Assembly: GCF_900240945.1 (NCBI RefSeq)
Contig: NZ_OESG01000013.1
Span: forward strand, 868,001-932,000
Reading direction: 5' to 3'
Length of the DNA stretch: 64,000 nucleotides
Source: Mycobacterium sp. 3519A
GTDB lineage: Bacteria > Actinomycetota > Actinomycetes > Mycobacteriales > Mycobacteriaceae
Below are positions 42,285-51,600 of this stretch, in pieces. The translations under genes and the position numbers were made by a program. The notes beneath the pieces were generated by a model that saw only the letters and a list, made by a program, of their open reading frames with translations, had not been told where the DNA came from and did no database searches. The first letter of the stretch is position 1. Each line of letters starts with the position of its first letter.

Positions 42285-43804
42285 CCGAACAGCGCGTGGT
42301 CGCTGCGATCGACCTGGGCACCACCTCGGCTCGCTGCATGTTGTTCGATCACCGCGGCCGCATGGTGGCGATCGCGCAGCGTGAGCAGCGGCAGTCCTTC
42401 CCGCGGCCGGGCTGGGTCGAGCAGGACGCGCTGGAACTGTGGCGCAATGTGTGCCGGATCGTGCCCGATGCACTGCGCGCCGCTGGGTTGGAGGCGTCCA
42501 ATGTAACGGCCATCGGGATCGCCAACCAACGCGAGACGACTGTGGTGTGGGACCGCCGCACCGGCCATCCGCTGGCCCCCGCGATCACGTGGCAGGACAC
42601 CAGGACGGGTCCAGTGGTGGACCAGATAAGTCCCGACGCCGAGGTGTTTCGACGCATCGCGGGATTCCGACCGGCTGCGTATTTCGCCGCACCGCGATTG
42701 CGCTGGCTGCTCGACAATGTCCGCGGTCTTGAGTCGCGGGCACGAGCAGGAGAAGCACTGTTCGGCACGCTCGAGTCGTGGTTGATCTGGAACCTCACGG
42801 GCGGACCCAGACACGGGATCCATGTCACCGACGTGACCAATGCCAGCAGAACGCTGTTCATGGACTTGCGGTCGATGCAGTGGAGCTCCAAACTCCTTGG
42901 ACTGCTGGATATCCCGGAGCCGATGATGCCCAGGATCGTGTCCAACAGTGAGGTCTACGCTCGATGCTCGGTCGTGTTGCCGGGTGTGCCGATCGCAGCT
43001 GCCATCGGCGACCAGCAGGCTGCGTTGTTCGGCCAGATGTGCTTCGACCCCGGCGACGCCAAATGTACGTACGGCACCGGCGCGTTCCTGTTGATGAATG
43101 TCGGCACCTCGATTGTCGAGTCTCCGCACGGTCTGCTGCCGACGGTGGCCTATGCAGCGCCGGGCCGTGCCCCGATGTACGCGCTGGAGGGGCCGATCGC
43201 GGTGGCTGGTTCGTTGGTTCAGTGGTTCCGCGACTCGTTGGGTGTGATCGCCACCGCACCGCAGATCGAGACGCTGGCGCGCAGTGTCGACGACAACGGC
43301 GGTTGCTACATCGTGCCGGCATTCTCCGGACTGTTTGCGCCACATTGGGATTCGGAAGCCAGAGGTATCTTCGTCGGGCTGACGTCCTATATAACCAAGG
43401 GCCACTTGGCGCGGGCCGTGCTCGAAGCGACGGCGTGGCAGACCTGGGAAGTGGTGAACGCGATGACAATCGACTCCGGGGTGCCGCTCGCGCGGCTGGC
43501 GGTCGACGGCGGCATGACTTCCAATCATCTACTGATGCAATTCAACGCCGACGTCCTCAACGTTCCGGTGGTGCGGCCGTTCGTCTCTGAAACAGTGTCA
43601 CTGGGCGCAGCGTACGCCGCTGGTCTCGCCGTCGGTTACTGGCCGGATGTCGCGGCACTACGCGCCAACCGCCACGTGGCCGCGGCATGGTATCCGAGAA
43701 TGGAAGCCCGCGTCCGCAGACGCGAGGCCGCTGGATGGACCGCAGCCGTCGCGCGCGCTCTGACCAATGGCGGAGAATGGCGTCATCCGGCAGAGCCTGG
43801 CTGA
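42281..43804 (+). CDS. glpK2: Second glycerol kinase-like FGGY kinase
   Basis: A 507-residue FGGY kinase similar to the operon GlpK over its whole length. Motifs: AIDLGTTSARCMLFD near residue 9, [14 protein letters not shown] near 78-91, TWQDTRTG near 101, AAAIGDQQAALFGQ near 243 (Asp), and AVDGGMTSNHLLMQFNADVL near 407. It differs where the operon enzyme has YFSGGK: here YFAAPR near residue 133, which is near the glycerol pocket in GlpK structures, so substrate preference may differ. The GTG start overlaps the gylR stop (GTGA), so it is co-expressed with the regulator. The 3' end is crossed by the antisense ligase remnant. Confidence 0.88.
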   Translation: MTEQRVVAAIDLGTTSARCMLFDHRGRMVAIAQREQRQSFPRPGWVEQDALELWRNVCRIVPDALRAAGLEASNVTAIGIANQRETTVVWDRRTGHPLAPAITWQDTRTGPVVDQISPDAEVFRRIAGFRPAAYFAAPRLRWLLDNVRGLESRARAGEALFGTLESWLIWNLTGGPRHGIHVTDVTNASRTLFMDLRSMQWSSKLLGLLDIPEPMMPRIVSNSEVYARCSVVLPGVPIAAAIGDQQAALFGQMCFDPGDAKCTYGTGAFLLMNVGTSIVESPHGLLPTVAYAAPGRAPMYALEGPIAVAGSLVQWFRDSLGVIATAPQIETLARSVDDNGGCYIVPAFSGLFAPHWDSEARGIFVGLTSYITKGHLARAVLEATAWQTWEVVNAMTIDSGVPLARLAVDGGMTSNHLLMQFNADVLNVPVVRPFVSETVSLGAAYAAGLAVGYWPDVAALRANRHVAAAWYPRMEARVRRREAAGWTAAVARALTNGGEWRHPAEPG

Positions 43805-44058
43805 CGGCCGAGGCCGGGCACGATATTCCCGAGGTCCAAGGTCGCCGGGCGTTCCAGTTGGCCGAAAGTGCACGACGTCGGCTCGCGGTCGGGGCGCTAC
43901 CGGTTGAACTGCGCTGTGTGGCGCAACCTTTCACCATCCATGTAGTCGTATTTGACTTCGACGACGCGTTCGGGTCGCAACGGGACGAACAACAGGCCCT
44001 TGCCCGCGTTCCAGCGCGAGCCGCCCTCGTACCGACGGGAAGCGCTGTCGGCGGGTAC
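43783..44058 (-). pseudogene. C-terminal remnant of an ATP-dependent DNA ligase (LigC-like)
   Basis: On the minus strand one frame reads RYEGGSRWNAGKGLLFVP, LRPERVVEVKYDYMDGERL and RHTAQFNR, then TAG at 43897-43899, then RPDREPTSCTFGQLERP and a stop at 43783. This is the OB-fold end of small mycobacterial ATP-dependent ligases, where the motif runs HTAQFxRWRPDRxPxSC. The stop stands exactly where Trp (TGG) is expected, so TGG changed to TAG. No nucleotidyltransferase domain (KxDG) is present upstream. It is a dead fragment overlapping the glpK2 3' end by 22 bp. Confidence 0.7.
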
Positions 44059-44080
44059 CTGCGCGCCCCAGTCCGACCGT

Positions 44081-44149
44081 AAGGTCGAGATACCGTGCTA
44101 TCTATGCGATCCCGACGGATACATCGTCGAAATCGGACAGGCCGGCTGA
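44081..44149 (+). pseudogene. C-terminal fragment of a VOC/glyoxalase-family gene
   Basis: The frame KVEIPCYLCDPDGYIVEIGQ ending at TGA 44147-44149 matches the usual last strand of VOC (glyoxalase/bleomycin-resistance) proteins, including the metal-binding Glu in VEIG. No matching N-terminal part exists upstream: the DNA there is the antisense ligase remnant. So it is a gene end left by deletion or rearrangement. Confidence 0.5.
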
Positions 44150-44519
44150 ATGCTCCACGACGTTTTCGCCGACCAGCCAGCCCAGGACTACTAAACTCCG
44201 GCCGGTTGGTGGGCGCGGTACCCGGCATCAGGTCCACGCCGCCCGCTCGGTGCTGCGGACTACGAGACATCTGGTCGTGTTGCGCGTTGACTGGGAGTGA
44301 CATCACGAGGTCTACTTGCGGCGCGCCGATAACGGCGCCCTCTGACATCGGGATTGACGCTGTGACAACCAGTTTGACAACTGACAGCCGCCGCAACCGT
44401 CGCTCCGCGCGCTACCCCCTTCGAGCTAGGTGTATTCATCCATCAGCCGACTGCGACCAACCTGATGGCTGAATACGTCTGATATGTAGGCATGGTTTGT
44501 CAATTGGCTCTACCCCGGC
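44150..44519. other. Intergenic DNA without a recognisable gene
   Basis: About 370 bp between the VOC fragment and the dispersed repeat. Short open frames exist on both strands but none has a motif, a ribosome site with a sensible start, or mycobacterial codon bias. With the ligase and VOC fragments on one side and a repeat on the other, it is best seen as decayed sequence. Confidence 0.5.
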
Positions 44520-44599
44520 GAGTTTTCGCCCGCCCAAGGCAACCCACGTCCGATTGCAGCCCGAGGCCTTCGGCCTCGAGTCAACCCCATATCGGCTAG
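44520..44599 (+). repeat. Dispersed repeat, copy 2
   Basis: Inverted relative to the copy at 36775-36850. The two agree over nearly the whole length except scattered changes and one indel. This copy carries a perfect small hairpin (44562-44578), while in copy 1 the hairpin's loop side is altered. The end CTAG (44596-44599) overlaps the lhr stop codon. The possible peptide PPKATHVRLQPEAFGLESTP is preserved between copies, which could mean the unit derives from a coding sequence or simply that the DNA is conserved. Confidence 0.75.
44562..44578 (-). terminator. Hairpin just downstream of lhr
   Basis: CGAGGCC-TTC-GGCCTCG: a seven-bp GC-rich stem with a three-base loop, 18 bp past the lhr stop. 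No T-tract follows. The position fits a terminator for lhr, but the hairpin belongs to the dispersed repeat. Confidence 0.45.
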
Positions 44600-47500
44600 C
44601 GCAACCGAAGGCCCCTCGGGGTGCGGGCGAACCCGGCGCCCAGCAGCGCCTCCTGCGCCGCGGCGCGCTCGCCCTCGCCGACCGGTTCCAGCACCGATAC
44701 GCCGTTGATCTTCTCGACGAGCAGCGAGCCGATGCGCCCCGCGGCGACCAGATCGGTGAGCGCGGCCGCGGCCGTCGCGTGCGCGTCGGCGTCGCCGGTG
44801 AAGCTCAGCAGCGAGCGGCCGCCGCGTTCCAAGTACCAGGCCAGCTCCCCGTCGACGATCGCGACCAGCGCACCGGCCTTGCGTCCCGGCCGGTGCGTGA
44901 CGTCGTCGTCGGCGCTGGTGCGCGTCGGCCACGGCAGCGCCGCGCCGTACGGATTGGCGGGATCGGCGGCCGCGAGGACGACCGCGTGATATTCGCGGCG
45001 CTCCTGGTCGACGCCGTCGAGGTAGGACCGCAGGCGGTCCACCGTCGAGGCGACGGCGAACTGCGCCCCGCCCAGCGACTCGACGAAGTAGCCACGCTGA
45101 CAGCGGCCCGCCTCTTCGAACGCGGTCAGCACCTTGTACAGCATCGCGAAGCCACCCGGCACCTCCTCGGCCCCGACCGCACCCTTGGTGAGCACGCCGT
45201 GCCTGCCGAGCAACAGCTCGGCCTGGAAATGCGCCCGCACCGTCGACTCCGGTTCGGCCGCGGGCAGCGCCGACCACCGGCCCGCCACTGTCGGATCGGA
45301 CTGCCGCGCCGCGGCATGCGCGACGCTGTAGCGGCTCAACCGCGGCGGCCGCTGGCGTTGCCGGTGCGCCGGCGCGCCGCGGCGCCCCGTCGACCGACGG
45401 CTGCCAGCCAGCATCGCGCGCACCGGTGCGAACGTGTCGCCGGTGACCCAGCCGGCCCAGATCAGTTCCCACAGGGCCTGTTTGAGCTGCTCGGCTTCGC
45501 CACCGCCGGCGAGTTGGCGGAAGAAATACGCACCGCCCGCGCCGAGGGCGTCCATGATCGCCCGATGCGTGTCGGTGAACTCGAGTTCGGTGGGCGCAGC
45601 CAAGGTCAGTGGCGCCGACTCGGCGGGATGGAAGGCGATCCAGCCGTCGCCGCCGCCGATCTGACCGACACCCGACCAGGTGACCTCCCCGGAGGCGAGC
45701 AGTTCGTCGAGCATCGCCGGTTGGTAGTCACGCACCCGCTGCCCGAACACCAGCGACTCCACCGCCGATGCGGGCACCGGCACACCGGCCAACTGGTCGA
45801 TCACCGACGCTAGGCCGTCGATACCGGAATTGTGTGTGCCCACCTGCTGCCACGACGGCAGGAACCGGCCGTAGGCCGCCGTGCTGACCGGCTCCACCTG
45901 CGCCCGCAACGCGGCCAGCGACCTGCGCCGCAGGATCTTCAAAACGTCTGCGTCACACCACTGCTCGCTGTCCCCATGCTCAAAAACGGGGATATCCGTG
46001 AACTCGCCCCGGATCAGCTTGCCGTCGATGGCCATCCTGCCCAGCACGTCGGCGGTCACCCGCAGGCCGAGGCCGAACCGTACCGCCGCGTCACGCGTGG
46101 TGAACGGTCCGTGGGTGCGCGCGTAGCGGCCCAGCAGCTCACCGAGCGGGTCGTCGACCGATTCGGTGAACGCCGTCGGCACCCCCACCGGCACCGCCAC
46201 GCCGACGCCGTCGCGCAGCAGACCGATGTCTTCGATTGCCGCCCACCAGGTTTGGTCGGCGAACGACACCCGCAGCGCCCGCTTGGCGGCTTGCAAACCG
46301 TCCAGCCAGCCGCCGACGTCCCTGGTGGTGCAGCGGTCGGCGATCTCCTGCTCGGTCAGCGGGCCGAGCACCCGCAACAGGTCGGCGACGCCCTCGGCGT
46401 CGCGGGCCAACCGGTCGGCGGACAGGTGCTGCAGTTGTCCGGTGGTGGTGGCGATGACCTGCGGGTCGAGCAGTTCGCGCAATTCGACGCGGCCGAGTAG
46501 TTCGGCCAGCAGCACGCTGTCCAGTGACAGGGCGGCGGCGCGACGCTCGGCCAGCGGGCTGTCGCCCTCGTACATGAAGGCGCCGACGTATCCGAACAAC
46601 AGCGACGCCGCGAACGGTGACGGCGTCGAGGTCTCCACCTCGACGATCCGCAGCCTGCGCTGCGCCACCCGGTGCATCAGCTCGGTCAGCGCGGGCACGT
46701 CGTAGACGTCCTGCAGGCACTCGCGAACCGCCTCCAGCACGATGGGGAAGTCCGGGTACTTGCGGGCCACGTCGAGCAGTTGCGCGGCGCGCTGCCGCTG
46801 ATGCCACAGCGGCGACCGCTTGCCCGGATGTCGCCGCGGCAGAAGCAAAGCGCGGGCGGCACATTCGCGGAACCGCGACGCGAACAGCGCCGAGCCGCCC
46901 ACTTCGGCGGTGACGATCGGTTCGATCTCGTCGGCGTCGAAGACGAACAGGTCGGCACCGGGCGCGGCGTCTTCGGTATCGGGTAGCCGGACGATGATGC
47001 CGTCGTCGGAGGCCGTCGGCTTCTCGTCGATGCCGTAGCGCTCCCGCAGTCGCCGGGACACGGCGAGCGCGAGCGGGCCGTGTACCCGAAGGCCGTAGGG
47101 GGAGTGCAGGATCACCCGCCAGTCGCCGAGTTCGTCGCGGAAGCGTTCGACCATCAACGTGCTGTCGCTGGGCACGGTGCCCGTCGACTGCCGCTGGTCG
47201 TCGAGCAACTGCCACAGGTTGTCGGAGGCGAACTGATCGAAACCCATTGCCCGGCAACGTTCGATGAACTCATCGTGGCCCAGACGCGCCAGCTCACCGG
47301 TGAACGCACCGACCGCGGCGCCCAACTCGGCCGGCCTGCCGACGCCGTCGCCCTTCCAGAACGGCAGCCGGGCAGGTTGACCCGGCGCCGGAATGACCAG
47401 CACACGGTCGTGGGTGATCTCGGTGATGCGCCAACTGGTCGCGCCGAGCGAGATCACGTCGCCCGGCCGTGACTCGTAGACCATCTCCTCATCGAGTTCG

Positions 47501-49134
47501 CCTACCCGCGAAGGCTTTTCGGAGTCGGTAGCCAGGTATACGGTGAACAGGCCGCGGTCTGGGATGGCGCCGCCGGAGGTGACCGCCAGCCGCTGCGCGC
47601 CGGGCCGTCCGGTCAGCGTGCCCGCATCCCGGTCGTACACCAGCCGCGGCCGCAGTTCGGCGAATTCGGTGGACGGGTACTTGCCCGACAGCAGATCCAG
47701 CGTCGCCTCGAATGCGCTGCGCGGCAACGTCGCAAACGGTGCGCTGCGCCGCACCGCGTCGAACCAGCGGTCGGCGTCGATGGGCTCCAGCGCGCACGCC
47801 GCCACCGTGTGCTGGGCCAACACGTCGAGCGGATTGGTGGGCACGTGCATGGTCTCGATCTCGCCTGCCAGCATCCGCTTGACCGTCACCGCGCAGCCGA
47901 TCAGGTCGGTGCGGTGCTTGGGAAACAGCACGCCCTGCGAGATCTCACCGACCTGATGCCCGGCCCGCCCGATCCGCTGCAGCCCGCTGGCCACCGACAG
48001 CGGTGCCTCGACCTGGATCACCAGATCGACGGCGCCCATGTCGATGCCCAACTCCAGGCTGGACGTCGCGACGACGGCGCGTAGGCGCCCGCTCTTCAGG
48101 TCGTCCTCGACGAGCGCGCGCTGCTCCTTGCTGACCGAGCCGTGATGCGCGCGGGCCAGCAGGGTGGGTGCGCCCTGCGACTGACCGCTGGCCATCAGCT
48201 GGGCAGGGGAGCCGCCGCCGACTTGTGGATTGCGCCCGTCGGGCAGTTCGATGCCGTTGCGTTCGGCGTGGATCTCGTTGAGCCGCGACGTCAGTCGCTC
48301 GGCCAGCCGCCGCGAGTTCGCGAACACGATCGAACTGCGGTGCGCCTCGATCAGATCGACGATGCGCGCCTCGACGTCGGGCCAGATGGAGTTGTTCTCC
48401 AGGTTCGCCATATCCGGCACCGGCACCTGCACCGACAGGTCGAACGTCTTGGCCGCAGGCGGCGCGACGATGGTCGTCCTGGCCTGCCCGGACAGGAACC
48501 GCGCCACTTCCTCGGGCGGCCGAACGGTCGCCGACAGCCCGATGCGCTGCGCGGGGGTGGCCAGAATCTGGTCGAGCCGCTCCAGCGACAGCGCCAGATG
48601 CGCACCGCGTTTGGTGCCGGCCACCGCGTGCACCTCGTCGACGATGACCGTCTGCACCTCGGCCAGCGTCTCGCGGGCCGAGGACGTCAGCATCAAAAAC
48701 AGCGACTCCGGCGTGGTGATCAGGATGTCCGGCGGATTGCTGATCAGCGCCCTGCGCTGGGCGGGCGGGGTGTCCCCGGACCGGACCCCGACGCTGATGG
48801 ACGGCGCGGTCAGCCCGCGACGCTCCGCGATCCGGCCGATGCCGATCAGCGGGGTGCGCAGGTTGCGCTCGACATCGACGGCCAGCGCCTTCAGCGGCGA
48901 TACATACAGCACCCGCGTGCCGGTGCCCCTGGGGTCTGACGATGCCAGCTGGTCGATGGCCCACAAAAACGCGGCCAGCGTCTTACCGGATCCGGTCGGG
49001 GCGATGACCAGCGTGTTGTCGCCGTCGGCGATGGCCGACCAGGCCTGCGCCTGCGCCGCGGTGGGCTCGGCGAAGGTGCCCGTGAACCACTCGCGGGTCA
49101 GCGCGCTGAAGCGCTCGAGCGGATCAGAGGTCAT
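44596..49134 (-). CDS. lhr: Lhr-family ATP-dependent 3'-5' DNA helicase
   Basis: A 1512-residue Large helicase-related protein, the full mycobacterial length. SF2 motifs in the N-terminal core: Q-motif region EPTAAQAQAWSAI, Walker A APTGSGKT near residue 46-53, motif II VIVDEVHAVAGT near 165, motif III SATVRPPEEV near 209, and motif VI QRIGRAGHQ near 385. A winged helix and the Lhr core bridge follow, then the C-terminal oligomerisation domain typical of bacterial Lhr. It unwinds 3'-tailed and RNA:DNA duplexes and belongs to the DNA-damage response. The start at 49134 begins at the conserved N-terminus; the frame continues 23 codons upstream without homology. Confidence 0.95.
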   Translation of the reverse strand: MTSDPLERFSALTREWFTGTFAEPTAAQAQAWSAIADGDNTLVIAPTGSGKTLAAFLWAIDQLASSDPRGTGTRVLYVSPLKALAVDVERNLRTPLIGIGRIAERRGLTAPSISVGVRSGDTPPAQRRALISNPPDILITTPESLFLMLTSSARETLAEVQTVIVDEVHAVAGTKRGAHLALSLERLDQILATPAQRIGLSATVRPPEEVARFLSGQARTTIVAPPAAKTFDLSVQVPVPDMANLENNSIWPDVEARIVDLIEAHRSSIVFANSRRLAERLTSRLNEIHAERNGIELPDGRNPQVGGGSPAQLMASGQSQGAPTLLARAHHGSVSKEQRALVEDDLKSGRLRAVVATSSLELGIDMGAVDLVIQVEAPLSVASGLQRIGRAGHQVGEISQGVLFPKHRTDLIGCAVTVKRMLAGEIETMHVPTNPLDVLAQHTVAACALEPIDADRWFDAVRRSAPFATLPRSAFEATLDLLSGKYPSTEFAELRPRLVYDRDAGTLTGRPGAQRLAVTSGGAIPDRGLFTVYLATDSEKPSRVGELDEEMVYESRPGDVISLGATSWRITEITHDRVLVIPAPGQPARLPFWKGDGVGRPAELGAAVGAFTGELARLGHDEFIERCRAMGFDQFASDNLWQLLDDQRQSTGTVPSDSTLMVERFRDELGDWRVILHSPYGLRVHGPLALAVSRRLRERYGIDEKPTASDDGIIVRLPDTEDAAPGADLFVFDADEIEPIVTAEVGGSALFASRFRECAARALLLPRRHPGKRSPLWHQRQRAAQLLDVARKYPDFPIVLEAVRECLQDVYDVPALTELMHRVAQRRLRIVEVETSTPSPFAASLLFGYVGAFMYEGDSPLAERRAAALSLDSVLLAELLGRVELRELLDPQVIATTTGQLQHLSADRLARDAEGVADLLRVLGPLTEQEIADRCTTRDVGGWLDGLQAAKRALRVSFADQTWWAAIEDIGLLRDGVGVAVPVGVPTAFTESVDDPLGELLGRYARTHGPFTTRDAAVRFGLGLRVTADVLGRMAIDGKLIRGEFTDIPVFEHGDSEQWCDADVLKILRRRSLAALRAQVEPVSTAAYGRFLPSWQQVGTHNSGIDGLASVIDQLAGVPVPASAVESLVFGQRVRDYQPAMLDELLASGEVTWSGVGQIGGGDGWIAFHPAESAPLTLAAPTELEFTDTHRAIMDALGAGGAYFFRQLAGGGEAEQLKQALWELIWAGWVTGDTFAPVRAMLAGSRRSTGRRGAPAHRQRQRPPRLSRYSVAHAAARQSDPTVAGRWSALPAAEPESTVRAHFQAELLLGRHGVLTKGAVGAEEVPGGFAMLYKVLTAFEEAGRCQRGYFVESLGGAQFAVASTVDRLRSYLDGVDQERREYHAVVLAAADPANPYGAALPWPTRTSADDDVTHRPGRKAGALVAIVDGELAWYLERGGRSLLSFTGDADAHATAAAALTDLVAAGRIGSLLVEKINGVSVLEPVGEGERAAAQEALLGAGFARTPRGLRLR

Positions 49135-49166
49135 CCAGCCATGGTGCAGCAGCCCACCGACAAGTT

Positions 49167-50177
49167 TCAGCCAAGCCCGAGAGCCTGCATGCCGGGGCGG
49201 CACGCAGCGGCCAGCGCGTCGCGGTCCGGTGGGCTGAGCTGTCGCGCCGCACCGCGTCGGGTGCGGTCGATGCGATCGACGCCAGCGCGGACCCAGTCGG
49301 GCGTGGCGGTGACTCCGACGTACTCGGCGAACCTGACCAGCTCGCGCTCGGGGTGATCCAGCAGATCCTCGTAACGCAGGTCGAGGCGTCCGGGCAGCCC
49401 GTCGAGGTCAGCGAGGCCGCACCGGACGGCTTCGGACCACATTGCCCCGAAGTCCACCAGCGGTAACGCCCGCTCCATGACCAGCGTGCGCATATCGGAA
49501 TCGGGCCCGAGCAGCGCGCCCAACTCGGCGGGTAGCAGGTCGGCGTGCTCGGGCCGAAGGTCGTCGGTGGAGCGCAATCCCAACATGTCCCGCATGCGGT
49601 TCTGCAGCAGGATCAGCCGAAACGCGGGATGCCGTGACATGGACAGCGCACAGTCGGGACCGTTGCGGTACAGATGCACAAAGCGTGCTTCGGGAAACGC
49701 CGCGCGCATCCGGCGCACCGCGCTGATGGAGTAGCCCGAACGCTCGACGGCGACCGAACGGCCAGGGCCGAGCAGACCGAACAGTGCGCGCCAATGGTCG
49801 GCAAGCGGGCGCACCGGCCATGACGGCACCACACGGTCCAACTCGTCGAAGATCGCGTCCGGGTCGCTGCTCAGGTGGGCCAGGGTCACCACGCAGAGCG
49901 GCGGCACACCGTCCTCGGGTCGAAATCTCCCGGTCGTCTGAAGATAACGGAATTCGGGCGTCGCGATCCCGGCTCGGAACATCGCAGTCAGTACCGGATT
50001 CGGGGTGGCAAGACGCATCCAGAAATCGGCACCCGACACCGGGGTCACATCGATCATGTCGAAGCCGACCATCGCCCACAACTCGCTGATGCTCAGTACG
50101 TCGGGATGGGTGCCCAGGATCTCCGACAGGACAGTGGAGCCGTTGCGGCCACTGCCGACCACGAAAACGATGTCCAC
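49167..50177 (-). CDS. Sulfotransferase-family protein
   Basis: A 336-residue cytosolic P-loop-like sulfotransferase. The PAPS 5'-phosphate loop is VVGSGRNGSTVLSEIL at residues 6-21, and the 3'-phosphate region is RFVHLYRNGPDCALSMS near 167-183 with Arg and Ser. The rest follows the Stf-type fold: RYEDLLDHPERELVRFAEYVG near 270-290. It would transfer sulfate from PAPS to a hydroxyl of a lipid or sugar. The start is GTG at 50177 with GGAG seven bases before it. Acceptor unknown. Confidence 0.85.
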   Translation of the reverse strand: MDIVFVVGSGRNGSTVLSEILGTHPDVLSISELWAMVGFDMIDVTPVSGADFWMRLATPNPVLTAMFRAGIATPEFRYLQTTGRFRPEDGVPPLCVVTLAHLSSDPDAIFDELDRVVPSWPVRPLADHWRALFGLLGPGRSVAVERSGYSISAVRRMRAAFPEARFVHLYRNGPDCALSMSRHPAFRLILLQNRMRDMLGLRSTDDLRPEHADLLPAELGALLGPDSDMRTLVMERALPLVDFGAMWSEAVRCGLADLDGLPGRLDLRYEDLLDHPERELVRFAEYVGVTATPDWVRAGVDRIDRTRRGAARQLSPPDRDALAAACRPGMQALGLG

Positions 50178-50238
50178 GTTTCTGCTCCGATTTCATGTCG
50201 AGAAATTATGGCGACGGCAATCCGCGAATACGCATTTG

Positions 50239-51384
50239 CTAGAAAGTGCGACCACCCAACCGCTGCGCAATCTTAGCCGCGGAAACGACCGCGCTCTCCT
50301 GCGAATCCACGTCGAAAGTCCACGACCCGGCAAACCACAAATCGTCGCGCCCCTGGATCGCCTCCAACCGCTGCTGGGCACGCACGGTGTCCGGCGTGAT
50401 CACCGGATGCCAGTACTCGGCGGCGGCGATCACCTCGGTCGGTTGGCGGTCCCGGAAGGTCGTCCAGCTTTTGAAGACCTGTTCTGTTGTCCCGCGCAGC
50501 CCGCCGTACCAGATCGACGCCTCGCAGTGCTCGCCTGTTCGCACCGCGTTGAACGCCCGCCAGTCCCGCCGTCGGGCGGGCATGTAGATCGGGTCGGTGT
50601 GGATTGCCATCGTCGCGCGGATCTCTCGGAATCCCGACAGATCCCGGTCCAGGACACCGGTCAGCAGCTTGCGGGCGACCGATGCGGGCACCGCGAGCAC
50701 CAGGACGTCGAATACCTCACCGCGCAGGTGGAAGCCCTCTGGTGAGCGCGATATCCGGGTGATCTCGGTCGACGTCCGCACGTCCGAGATCGCCAGCCGG
50801 TCAGCGATGACGCCGAGGCCGTCGACGGCGTTGTAGTACGTCATCGAGGTGAGGGTCGCCGCACGCTGCATGAATGCCAGCGCCGCCATCGCCGAGGTCT
50901 CCAGTGCCACGGGGATCACGCAGTTGCCGAACGCGGCGATCCACGGCAGCACGACGTCGTTGCGCGTGGCGGCGGGCAGCCAACGCAGCCGCCTGGACAC
51001 GAACTCCGAGACTGTCATGTCCCAGGTCCGATTCGTCCGCCCGGCCGCCATCATGGCGCCCAGCGCCGCGGCGCCCAGCGGTGTCCGGTGCGGCTGGGCG
51101 GAATCGAGCAGTCTGCGCGGGTCGGTCAGCGCGGCCGTGTTACGGATGCGCTCCATCTTGATGGCGAGCACCTCGTTGGCCAGCCGCCAGTAGGTCGGTT
51201 GGACGGCTGGCGAGACGAACTGCGCCGCCAGGTCGTACCCGCCGTCCACGGTGTGCGCGTGCCCGCCGAGGCGGGCGTTGCGTTCGAACAGCACCACGTC
51301 GTGCACAGGGTCCAGCAACCATGCCGTCACCAAACCGGCCACGCCACCACCGACTACCGCAATCCGTTTGCGGAGAAAAGTCAC
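50239..51384 (-). CDS. FAD-dependent amine-oxidase/desaturase-type oxidoreductase
   Basis: A 381-residue flavoprotein. The N-terminal FAD motif is IAVVGGGVAGLVTAWLL at residues 8-24, followed by VVLFERNARLGGHAHTV near 29-45, the GG doublet motif. The C-terminal FAD contact is LWFAGSWTFDVDSQESAVVSA near 350-370. It belongs to the amine oxidase/phytoene-desaturase-like superfamily, in the same branch as small mycobacterial flavoproteins found near lipid methyltransferase genes. The substrate cannot be told. A 61-bp gap separates it from the sulfotransferase, so they may be one transcript. Confidence 0.82.
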   Translation of the reverse strand: MTFLRKRIAVVGGGVAGLVTAWLLDPVHDVVLFERNARLGGHAHTVDGGYDLAAQFVSPAVQPTYWRLANEVLAIKMERIRNTAALTDPRRLLDSAQPHRTPLGAAALGAMMAAGRTNRTWDMTVSEFVSRRLRWLPAATRNDVVLPWIAAFGNCVIPVALETSAMAALAFMQRAATLTSMTYYNAVDGLGVIADRLAISDVRTSTEITRISRSPEGFHLRGEVFDVLVLAVPASVARKLLTGVLDRDLSGFREIRATMAIHTDPIYMPARRRDWRAFNAVRTGEHCEASIWYGGLRGTTEQVFKSWTTFRDRQPTEVIAAAEYWHPVITPDTVRAQQRLEAIQGRDDLWFAGSWTFDVDSQESAVVSAAKIAQRLGGRTF

Positions 51385-51600
51385 AAGCCAGGGACGCTAC
51401 CGCACTAATTCGATAAACGGCGCGCAATAGATAATATCTCCGACGCCATTTATTGGACGTAAATTATGCACTTTCGACAATTAAACGGTATTCGTCAAAA
51501 CAGGCAAATGAAGTGCTCCCGAATAGTGCGGCCGCTATCGACGTGGTTCCGCGCCTTCAGCGCCTTCACAGCAATGTGCGACTGTCTCGGCCGGGCAGAT

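Noticed and set aside
44497..45813. 438-codon + strand frame overlapping lhr
   Set aside because: Only its first part corresponds to the dispersed repeat; the rest is antisense to the Lhr C-terminal domain.
51385..51600. AT-rich gap considered as a small gene or RNA
   Set aside because: Frames are short with no sensible start and no structure I could support; left as intergenic.
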